From Bacteroidetes bacterium QS_8_68_15 (GTDB lineage: Bacteria > Bacteroidota > Rhodothermia > Rhodothermales > Salinibacteraceae): a stretch of 13,922 nt of DNA. The notes under the pieces were generated by a model. That model was not told where the DNA came from and did no database searches. It saw nothing but the letters and a program-made list of their open reading frames with translations. A program made the translations under genes and the position numbers. Below are positions 6,257 through 11,972 of the stretch, piece by piece; position 1 is the first letter of the stretch; every line of letters begins with the position of its first letter. The DNA is taken from positions 1 through 13,922 of the forward strand of contig PXTR01000015.1 of the NCBI GenBank assembly GCA_003023245.1. Direction: 5' to 3'.

Positions 6257-6964
6257 ATGCGCTTCTCTCCTGCGGTTCTTGCGTTTCTGCTCGTCACCAT
6301 CGGAACGGCCCACCCCGCCCGCGCGCAGTTCTCCGAACCGCCCGCCTCGCCCGACACGCTGGCCTCGCCCGATACGACGACCGCGCCTTCCGACACGCTC
6401 GCCGCCGCCGCCTCTTCTCCCGCTTCCGTCTCTGGCGAAAAGCGGCTCGGGTACGTCGCCCCCGACATCGTCGAAGGTTGGTTCGACACGGCTCCCACCG
6501 TCGAAGTCAACCTTGACGGCGCCCTGCTCGACATGGTCGCCAACGCTTCGCAGTCGGACCAACCGGAAGCCGCCGCGCTGCTGCGACGCCTCACGGCCCT
6601 GCGCGTGCGCATCTTCCCGACCGAAGGCGTGCAGATGAGCACTCTTGAATCGCGCGCCGGCCGTCTGATGAACCGGCTCAGCGAGCGGGGCTGGCAGACC
6701 GTCGTGCGCGTGCGCGACGAAAATGAACAAACTAACATTCAGGTCCGCATGCGCGAGGACAGCGACGCCGTCGCGGGCCTCGTCGTGCTGGTCAACCAGC
6801 CGGGCGGGGAAAGCGTCTTTGCCAATCTCGTCGGTAACGTGTCGCCCTCCGAGGTCGGCGATCTCAGCGGCGCCATCGAGGGACTCGACGTGATCGGCTC
6901 CTCCCTCGGCGGCAGCAGCGGCAGGGGCGACGACGGTGGCAGCAGCGGCGACGGTCGTCGGTAA
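6257..6964 (+). CDS. Exported DUF4252 domain protein
   Basis: 235 residues beginning MRFSPAVLAFLLVTIGTAHP, a Sec signal peptide with probable cleavage after ARA at residue 23. A Pro/Ser/Thr/Ala-rich linker follows (about 25-60). The folded region (about 75-210) has VNLDGALLDMV, a segment with RLTALRVRIFP, LSERGWQTVVRVRDENEQTN and the family hallmark SVFANLVGNVSP (186-197). The tail is Gly/Ser/Asp-rich. DUF4252 proteins are common in Bacteroidota, are exported, and often sit with ECF sigma/anti-sigma genes; function unknown. No sigma factor is visible here. A related protein follows 38 bp later, so this is a tandem pair, probably co-transcribed. Confidence 0.85.
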   Translation: MRFSPAVLAFLLVTIGTAHPARAQFSEPPASPDTLASPDTTTAPSDTLAAAASSPASVSGEKRLGYVAPDIVEGWFDTAPTVEVNLDGALLDMVANASQSDQPEAAALLRRLTALRVRIFPTEGVQMSTLESRAGRLMNRLSERGWQTVVRVRDENEQTNIQVRMREDSDAVAGLVVLVNQPGGESVFANLVGNVSPSEVGDLSGAIEGLDVIGSSLGGSSGRGDDGGSSGDGRR

Positions 6965-7002
6965 CGTTTCCCTTTGCCCCTTCCGGCGTGATTGCTTCTC
7001 CC

Positions 7003-7674
7003 ATGCCGCCTTCGCTGCGCCGCCTCCTTCCGACCGGCGCGCTGCTGGTCGGGGCGCTCCTCACGCTGCCGGGATGTGTGCTACACTCCTCGAAGATCGC
7101 TCGCACGCGCGAAGCGTTTGCGCAGCAGCACCCGAAGGCGCAGTTCGAACGCGAGGTGATGCTCGATCTGGGTCCGCTTTCACTCTGGGCAACAGACGGC
7201 GTTCTGCACCGATTCATCGACGATGCCTCCTTCGAGAAGGCCCGGCCGTACCTCCGCTACCTACACCGCGCGGAAGTCGGCGTGTACGCCGTGAGCGGGT
7301 TGCCTTCCCTCCGGGCATCGGCGGGCGCGACGCTCCTGCCCGACCGGCTGCACGAGGACGGCTGGAAGACGGTCGTCCACGTGCGCGACGCCGGCGAACA
7401 CGTCTGGATCCTCGCGCGCCCGGGGCGCGGCGCCTCTCCATTGCGCCGCCTCTACGTGCTCGCGCTCCGAAGAGACGAACTCGTCGCCGCCCGCCTCGAA
7501 GGCGACCTCGACCGCCTCACCGCGCACCTCCTCGGCGAATACGGCCCCCGCCTGCCCTTTCTGGCGGGCCCTGCTTCACGGAAAACCGCCCCCTCCACTC
7601 CCGCTTCTCCCACAGAAGCGCCCGACTCCACCGAAGCGCCCGACTCTACCGAAGCGCCGCCTATTTCATTTTGA
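7003..7674 (+). CDS. DUF4252-like lipoprotein, diverged paralog of the preceding gene
   Basis: 223 residues from ATG 7003; an in-frame GTG at 6988 adds five residues and is less likely. The N-terminus MPPSLRRLLPTGALLVGALL runs into TLPGC, giving a lipobox with Cys25. HEDGWKTVVHVRDAGEHVWI (118-137) matches the ERGWQTVVRVRDENEQ region of the upstream protein, and ELVAARLEGDLDRL replaces its SVFANLVGNVSPSE block, so the two derive from a duplication. The C-terminus carries a six-residue tandem repeat (TEAPDSTEAPDSTEAPP, 7613-7660) that looks disordered. It is probably anchored to a cell-envelope membrane. Function unknown. Confidence 0.8.
   Translation: MPPSLRRLLPTGALLVGALLTLPGCVLHSSKIARTREAFAQQHPKAQFEREVMLDLGPLSLWATDGVLHRFIDDASFEKARPYLRYLHRAEVGVYAVSGLPSLRASAGATLLPDRLHEDGWKTVVHVRDAGEHVWILARPGRGASPLRRLYVLALRRDELVAARLEGDLDRLTAHLLGEYGPRLPFLAGPASRKTAPSTPASPTEAPDSTEAPDSTEAPPISF
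7613..7660 (+). repeat. 18-bp tandem repeat in the coding tail
   Basis: The unit GAAGCGCCCGACTCCACC occurs about 2.5 times with few changes (Thr-Glu-Ala-Pro-Asp-Ser). The reading frame is kept, adding a low-complexity tail. Confidence 0.8.
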
Positions 7675-7712
7675 GCAGCAGCGGACCGCTGAAAACAGCC
7701 CCCAAATAGAAG

Positions 7713-7741
7713 TAGGGGCACGACGAGAATCGTGCCCCCAC
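7713..7741. terminator. Palindrome between convergent genes, probable bidirectional terminator
   Basis: GGGGCACGA (7715-7723) pairs perfectly with TCGTGCCCC (7730-7738) around the loop CGAGAA. It lies between the stops of the + strand DUF4252 gene (7674) and the - strand cold-shock gene (7773), where a two-way terminator is expected. There is no strong T tract. GTAGGGGCACG-type palindromes are, to my recollection, a dispersed repeat type in many bacteria, so it could also be a mobile palindromic element. Confidence 0.6.
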
Positions 7742-7772
7742 GGTCGGGATGTAGAATGTCGTCCGGTTCGCC

Positions 7773-7997
7773 TTAGTAGGCGCCCGCGGCTCCGACGCGT
7801 TGCACATTGATTGCGCTCAGGCCCTTGTCGGTTTCTTCGACGTCGTACTCGACGTCTTCGCCTTCGTCAAGACCTTCTCCGTAGCCGACGCCTTCCACGT
7901 TGCTTTTGTGGACGAATACGTCTTCCGTTCCGTCTTCCGGAGCGATGAAGCCGTATCCTTTTTCAGCGCTGAACCATTTTACTTCTCCTTGTGCCAT
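7773..7997 (-). CDS. Cold-shock protein, CspA family
   Basis: Single cold-shock domain of 74 residues, the usual size. RNP1 is KGYGFI (13-18), RNP2 is VFVHKS (27-32), and MAQGEVKWFSAEKGYGF is the standard opening. Such proteins bind single-stranded RNA and DNA and melt mRNA structure. The second half is strongly acidic (EGLDEGEDVEYDVEETDKG), consistent with a halophile-like proteome. No strong Shine-Dalgarno is visible before the ATG at 7997. The 163 bases up to hpt allow a long 5' leader, as csp mRNAs often have. Confidence 0.93.
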   Translation of the reverse strand: MAQGEVKWFSAEKGYGFIAPEDGTEDVFVHKSNVEGVGYGEGLDEGEDVEYDVEETDKGLSAINVQRVGAAGAY

Positions 7998-8160
7998 AGT
8001 ATGGGGTACCGGCGCAGGCTGCGGAGCCGTTTCGTGAGCGAGCGAGGCCGAAACCGACCCGCTGCCTTCATTGGCGTGCAGCGTGCGCGTGTGGTGTTGT
8101 TGTGATCGGGGAGTGAGAGATGTGTAACCGGGCAGACGAACATTAGTTCAGTCTCGAAGA
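7998..8160 (-). promoter_or_regulatory. Possible structured 5' leader of the cold-shock gene
   Basis: Space between hpt and the cold-shock gene. GTTTCG (8029-8034) and CGAAAC (8049-8054) can form a small hairpin in the presumed leader. The part near 8100-8160 is less GC-rich and could hold the promoter. No convincing -33/-7 match was found; the assignment rests on position. Confidence 0.25.
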
Positions 8161-8772
8161 TTAACGTTTTTCTTCCTTTTCCTCCAGCGGGGCCTCCGCC
8201 TGGGCGTAGATGGCCGGCAGCCGCCGCGCGAGCTGGCCGTAGTCGAGGCCGTAGCCGATGACGAAGCGGTCGGGAATCTCGAAGCCCACGTAGTCGATGG
8301 GCACGTCCTTTTCGGTGGCTTCCGGCTTGTGCAACAGCGTCGCCACGCGCAGCGAAGCCGTGCCCAGCGCCCCGATGCGGTCGAGGATGAATTCCATCGT
8401 CAGCCCGGTGTCCACGATGTCTTCCACGAGCACCACGTGGCGGCCTTCCAGGTCGGCGTCGATGCGCTTCAGTTCAGTCACCTCGCCGCTGGACACCTTT
8501 TCAGCGCCGTAGGAGGAGAGCTTCATGAAATCCACCTCGCACTCGATACTGAGCGCGCGCATCAGGTCGGCCAGAAACATGAACGACCCGTTCAAAACGC
8601 CGATCAGAATGGGTCGCTTCCCCTCCAGGTCCTTGCTGATGGCTTCTCCCATCTCCTGCACGCGGGCGCGGAGGTCTTCCGTCGAAAGATAGCGCTGGAA
8701 GGATTCGCCGCGGCAGGTGACCGTTTCTTGCGCGTCGCGCTTGGAAAGAGTAGAGCGTTCGTCAGGGGACAT
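8161..8772 (-). CDS. hpt: Hypoxanthine phosphoribosyltransferase
   Basis: Purine salvage enzyme joining hypoxanthine or guanine with PRPP to give IMP or GMP, cytosolic, 203 residues. The PRPP-binding motif VVLVEDIVDTGLT is at 113-125 and the flexible-loop SSYG at 86-89. ILIGVLNGSFMFLADLMR (56-73) and KPEATEKDVPIDYVGFEIPD, RFVIGYGLDY complete the family pattern. The start is taken at ATG 8772 (MSPDERSTLSKRD). The frame stays open to 8883, but those codons are not family-like, and even the chosen start leaves about 20 extra N-terminal residues. It lies downstream of tilS on the same strand, the order found in many bacteria. Confidence 0.94.
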   Translation of the reverse strand: MSPDERSTLSKRDAQETVTCRGESFQRYLSTEDLRARVQEMGEAISKDLEGKRPILIGVLNGSFMFLADLMRALSIECEVDFMKLSSYGAEKVSSGEVTELKRIDADLEGRHVVLVEDIVDTGLTMEFILDRIGALGTASLRVATLLHKPEATEKDVPIDYVGFEIPDRFVIGYGLDYGQLARRLPAIYAQAEAPLEEKEEKR

Positions 8773-8966
8773 GAGCGGGAGTGAAGGAAGAAGCGCGGAC
8801 TCGAATGAAACGGCGCCGATTCGGAAAAGACGGGCGAGCGAGGGAGACTGCGCAAGGTAACGCGCCGCACCGCTGCGCTGCAAGCTTTTCGGGCAGCCGT
8901 CAGGGGTCGAAGGTCATCCCCTTGCGGTGCTCCTCATTTTGAAAAGCTGATAGCCGATGGCTTCCG
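8773..8966 (-). other. tilS-hpt spacer with nested inverted repeats
   Basis: On the minus strand AGCTTTTC (8948-8941) and GAAAAGCT (8890-8883) form an 8-bp outer stem. Inside it AGGGG (8922-8918) and CCCCT (8906-8902) form a second stem. The inner loop reads AAGGGG-ATG-ACC-TTC-GAC-CCC-TGA, a purine-rich stretch before a five-codon frame. It could be a tilS terminator or a leader element for hpt; neither is proven. Confidence 0.35.
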
Positions 8967-10457
8967 TCAACGCGGCTCGAACGTGAGGCGCAGGACGCGG
9001 CGCGTGGACGGGCGCACCTTCGCCGGGTCGGCCAGTCGGTGGCCCACGACCCACACGACAGCGCCGTCGGAGGAGCAGACGACGCGGACGCGCTCGCGCT
9101 CGCTGGGCGGCACCTTCGCGTCGGTCAGCAGGTCGCTCACGAGTGTGTGTCCACTCATGCCCAGTGGCTGAAGGCGGTCGCCGGGCTGCCACGGGCGCAC
9201 CGTGAGCGGGCGCGCCGGCGCCTCGGCGTCGAGCACGGCGACGTGCGAGTCGTCGGGCGCGAGCGACTCGGGTGGCGCCGGCAGCCGTTCGGCGCGTAGC
9301 GTACCGCCGGGCCACGTGGCGGGACGGCCGGGGACCAGCGTCTGCGGCTCGCCGGGCGTCTTCTCGCCGGTCGCCTCCGCCCCCATGAAGCGCAGCACGC
9401 CGCGCTCGCGCCACACGCGGCCGGCCCCGAAGTCGACGCGTCGTCCCGGCTGCGCGTCCAGCAGCGCCTCCAGTTCGCCGGCGACCGCCTGCGTGCGCGG
9501 CGCACCGGGGCACCAGCGTCGCAGCCCTTCCAGCAGCAACCGCCCGCGCCACACCGGCGGGGCGTCGCGGAGCGCGTCCACCGACAGCGTTCCTCTTTCT
9601 CCCTCCCCCCCCGCTTCCTCACGCCCGGCGGCTTCGTCGAAGCGGCGACGCAGTTCCGGGCGCAGCGCCTCGTCGACGTAGCGCCTCATCAGGGCTGCCG
9701 AACGCGCGAGGCGATCCGACGCGCCGGGAAAATGCGCTTCGAGCGCCGGCAGCACGTCGCGTCGCAGCGCGGCTCGCTTGAAGCGCGCGTCGCGGTTCGA
9801 GTCGTCGTCGCGCCACGCGAGCCCTTGCTCTTCGGCGTAGTCCTCGATTTCGTCGCGCCTCACCGCCAGCAGCGGACGAATCAGCCAGAGTTGGGGGTGA
9901 GCGTGAGATCTGTTAGAAGCCTCATCATCCGCATTCTCTCCTCCTTCTTCCTCCCGCACTCCCGCACTCCCGCACTCCCGCACTCCCAGACGCCGTTTCG
10001 GGCGCATCGCCGCCAGCCCTTCGGGGCCGCTGCCGCGCAGCAGGTTCAGCAGCAGCGTCTCGGCCTGGTCGTCGCGGTGGTGGCCAACGGCGACGCGGCG
10101 GCTGCCGACGTCGGCGGCGACGCGGCGGAAAAAGGCGTAGCGCTGGCGGCGAGCAGCCTCCTGAAGCGATTCGCCGCGTGCCTCGGCACGCGCTTCAGCG
10201 TTGCAGCGCGTGCGGCGCAACGGAACGGGGGGCGCAAATGACTTGCAATAACGGATCACATGCGCCTCGTCCGCGTCGGCGCTCTCGCGCAGGCCGTAGT
10301 TGACGTGCGCAGCCGCCACCTCGCAATTCATCCGGCGCAGCAGATGCACCAGCACGATGGAGTCCACGCCCCCGCTCAGCCCCACCACGACCGGCGCTTC
10401 CGCGTCCGGAGGCAGCAGCGCGTGCTCGTCGATCACGTCGCGCACCGCATCGATCAC
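8967..10457 (-). CDS. tilS: tRNA(Ile)-lysidine synthetase
   Basis: Modifies C34 of the CAU-anticodon tRNA-Ile to lysidine with ATP and lysine, so that it reads AUA. 496 residues from GTG 10457. PP-loop SGGVDS is at 28-33; HVNYGLRESADADE (51-64), GESLQEAARRQRYAFF (95-110) and the HHRDDQAETLLLNLLRGSG motif (126-144) follow. LIRPLL and DDDSNRDARFKRAALRRDVLP (about 217-237) complete the catalytic domain. The C-terminal TilS domain is present (PWQPGDRLQPLGMSG near 9170; GHRLADPAKVRPSTRRVLR at the end). A 33-residue low-complexity insert at 157-189 separates MRPKRR from LIRPLL, which normally lie close together; it contains a spacer-type 8-bp repeat. hpt follows downstream. Confidence 0.93.
   Translation of the reverse strand: MIDAVRDVIDEHALLPPDAEAPVVVGLSGGVDSIVLVHLLRRMNCEVAAAHVNYGLRESADADEAHVIRYCKSFAPPVPLRRTRCNAEARAEARGESLQEAARRQRYAFFRRVAADVGSRRVAVGHHRDDQAETLLLNLLRGSGPEGLAAMRPKRRLGVRECGSAGVREEEGGENADDEASNRSHAHPQLWLIRPLLAVRRDEIEDYAEEQGLAWRDDDSNRDARFKRAALRRDVLPALEAHFPGASDRLARSAALMRRYVDEALRPELRRRFDEAAGREEAGGEGERGTLSVDALRDAPPVWRGRLLLEGLRRWCPGAPRTQAVAGELEALLDAQPGRRVDFGAGRVWRERGVLRFMGAEATGEKTPGEPQTLVPGRPATWPGGTLRAERLPAPPESLAPDDSHVAVLDAEAPARPLTVRPWQPGDRLQPLGMSGHTLVSDLLTDAKVPPSERERVRVVCSSDGAVVWVVGHRLADPAKVRPSTRRVLRLTFEPR
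9952..9985 (+). repeat. 8-bp tandem repeat (type C) inside tilS
   Basis: Four copies of TCCCGCAC in a row (9952-9983), then TCCCA. On the coding strand it encodes VRECGSAGVRE. The same unit occurs in the 4686-4797 spacer, so an intergenic repeat type has entered a coding region without breaking its frame. Confidence 0.9.
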
Positions 10458-10561
10458 CGTTGCACCTCGGGTAGGTTATGCGAGTGGCATCGGGCAATGT
10501 CGGTCTCCTTCCAGCTGCGTTGCCGCACGCCGCGCTGGACTCAACATCCCGCCGCAGAGCA

Positions 10562-10593
10562 CGCACGTGCCCCCTCACCGCTGCTCACGTGCG
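10562..10593 (-). terminator. Inverted repeat spanning the DUF1206 stop codon
   Basis: CGCACGTG (10562-10569) and CACGTGCG (10586-10593) are perfect 8-bp arms around a 16-base loop containing the DUF1206 stop (10575-10577). There is no T tract. It may protect or end the DUF1206 transcript. Confidence 0.35.
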
Positions 10594-11552
10594 ACCGTCT
10601 CGTTTCGCCCTTCCTCCATAGCCACGCGCTCCCCGCCCCCCGGACGCACGCGGCGGTAAGCCCCCAGCACGACACAGTGCAGTCCGTAGAACACGAATCC
10701 CACCCCGGCCACGCCCAACAGCAGTACCCCGTAGGGTCCCTGTTGCAGCCAGTGCAGCGCCCCGCCGATCCCCACGGCCCGCTCCGGGTTAGCCTCGGTG
10801 GCGGCCAAGATGACGAACCCGCCGATGAGGCAGAGCACCAACCCCAGCGCTGAAAGCCCCAACTGCCCGACGCGCTTGGCGAACCGGCGACGGTGACGCC
10901 CGGTCTGCGGGCGCGGAGGCGGGTAGAGCGTCATGAACGAGGCGGTGGCCGCTCGCCAGAGCGCGTGCGCCCCCACCCCGATCAGCACCACCCCCACGAA
11001 CCCGATCACCCACGAACCGAAAGGCATCTCGAGTACCCAGGCGGTGATTTCTTTGCGCGCGTCCCGCATCTTGGCAAAGTTGAACGCCAACTGCCCCGCC
11101 ATCAGCGTCAGGAGCGCGTAGAAGAGGCCGCTCCCGAAGTAGCCGATGCGCCGGATGCTCGCCTGCGCCCCGTCGCCCTCCATGAACGGATCGAGCGCCG
11201 CCTGCACGAAGCGCCACAGCACGTAGCTGCCCATGCCGACGGTCGTCACGATCAGCAGCGTGCGGCCAAACGGCTGGCGCCCCATCTCGCGCATGACCCC
11301 GTGCGTGCCGGTCGCCCGTCCGATGCCGTAGGCCGCGCGCATCGCCACCAGGCCCACCAGCGCGAAGACGAGCCCGCGCGTGGCGTACCCGAAGCGCGTG
11401 AGCCGCTCCAGCCAGCGCCCGGTGCGCCCCCGCGTGGCCCGGTGCACCTGCCGCTTGAACGACCCGTGCTCGGAAGGAGCCTCCACGGAATGCTGCTGAA
11501 CGGCCTCGCGGTGACGCCGCTCATCGGAAGACGGAGAAGAGGGGAGCTTCAA
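10575..11552 (-). CDS. DUF1206 family integral membrane protein
   Basis: Six-helix membrane protein made of three repeats of the DUF1206 unit. These are RFGYATRGLVFALVGLVA (53-70), RIGYFGSGLFYALLTLMA (135-152) and RVGQLGLSALGLVLCLIGG (227-245), each followed by a second helix (about 99-118, 182-199, 273-296). Between them, MREMGRQPFGRTLL, YVLWRFVQAALDPF and ALWRAATASFMTLY match the family. Function unknown. The start is uncertain: TTG 11552 gives 325 residues and GTG 11486 gives 303. The longer open frame to 11801 runs through spacer repeats and is not believed. The N-terminal ~45 residues and the C-terminus are charged and probably cytoplasmic. Confidence 0.85.
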   Translation of the reverse strand: MKLPSSPSSDERRHREAVQQHSVEAPSEHGSFKRQVHRATRGRTGRWLERLTRFGYATRGLVFALVGLVAMRAAYGIGRATGTHGVMREMGRQPFGRTLLIVTTVGMGSYVLWRFVQAALDPFMEGDGAQASIRRIGYFGSGLFYALLTLMAGQLAFNFAKMRDARKEITAWVLEMPFGSWVIGFVGVVLIGVGAHALWRAATASFMTLYPPPRPQTGRHRRRFAKRVGQLGLSALGLVLCLIGGFVILAATEANPERAVGIGGALHWLQQGPYGVLLLGVAGVGFVFYGLHCVVLGAYRRVRPGGGERVAMEEGRNETVAREQR

Positions 11553-11618
11553 ATCGCGGTAGCGTGTGGCGTATTGCGTACTTCGTAACCAAGTTGTGAG
11601 GTATGCCGAAAACCAATC

Positions 11619-11635
11619 AAATAAGCGTGTTATTT
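11619..11635. promoter_or_regulatory. AT-rich palindrome, candidate operator or promoter element
   Basis: AAATAA (11619-11624) and TTATTT (11630-11635) are perfect arms around GCGTG. They lie about 70 bp upstream of the DUF1206 TTG start in one of the few AT-rich stretches of this window. Operator function is inferred only from symmetry and position. Confidence 0.3.
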
Positions 11636-11687
11636 TACACTTGATGCGGAATTTTCCTCGGAATGCTTGCCAAAAGTCCGAATGAGA

Positions 11688-11723
11688 TCCACCCCGGGAG
11701 TACTTCCACCCCGGAGAGTACTT
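11688..11723. repeat. Tandem 18-bp repeat in spacer
   Basis: Two adjoining copies, TCCACCCCGGGAGTACTT and TCCACCCCGGAGAGTACTT, differ by a one-base insertion and overlap by one base. No known binding site recognised. Confidence 0.7.
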
Positions 11724-11951
11724 CTTCCCTTCGGTCAGGGCGCTCACTCCGTTCGGGGCGCCGGATCGGGGTCCGGGGTGACAACTCACCTGATAGGTCA
11801 CAACTCGGGTTTCGTAATGCGTAAGGACAGCAACCGAACCTCCTCACGCTTTGATTCTACCGGCAGGGGCCAATCCAAACGCATCGACGCTCGAACCCTC
11901 ATCCAGCGTTTGCCGACCAGGGGCCTCGTGTCATACCCTCGTGGTGCAACC

Positions 11952-11971
11952 TTACGGAATACGAAATACGC
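11952..11971 (-). repeat. Type A stop-proximal repeat arm at the mutL stop
   Basis: Read on the minus strand directly after the mutL TAG it is AGCGTATTTCGTATTCCG, close to the GGCGTATTACGCAATGCG directly after the ABC ATPase TAG. Against the other spacer arm (11569-11588) it matches 17 of 20 bases in inverted orientation. Confidence 0.65.
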
Positions 11972-11972
11972 T

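Larger units (their letters stand above)
11553..11972. other. 420-bp spacer between mutL and the DUF1206 gene
   Basis: No gene seen. From left to right: a type A repeat arm (11569-11588, GCGTATTGCGTACTTCGTAA); an AT-rich island (about 11600-11660) with the palindrome AAATAA-GCGTG-TTATTT (11619-11635); a near-perfect tandem pair of about 18 bp (TCCACCCCGGGAGTACTT, 11688-11705, and 11705-11723); small hairpins CCGGA-TCGGGG-TCCGG (11761-11776) and GGTGA-CAAC-TCACC (11777-11790); and a second type A arm (11952-11971) touching the mutL stop. The AT-rich part is the best candidate for the DUF1206 promoter on the minus strand. Confidence 0.6.

Noticed and set aside
4792..6738. 648-codon open frame on the minus strand opposite the HD-domain and DUF4252 genes
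   Set aside because: Long antisense frames are common in GC-rich DNA. Composition is Val/Gly/Ala/Glu-biased without motifs, and the opposite strand has clear catalytic motifs.
9952..9985. CRISPR-like array suggested by the regular repeats
   Set aside because: Units are 8 bp, directly adjacent with no spacers, and lie inside tilS; this is a simple tandem repeat.
11553..11801. 83-codon N-terminal extension of the DUF1206 protein
   Set aside because: It runs through the AT island, tandem repeat and type A arm of the spacer, and its sequence has no resemblance to the family.
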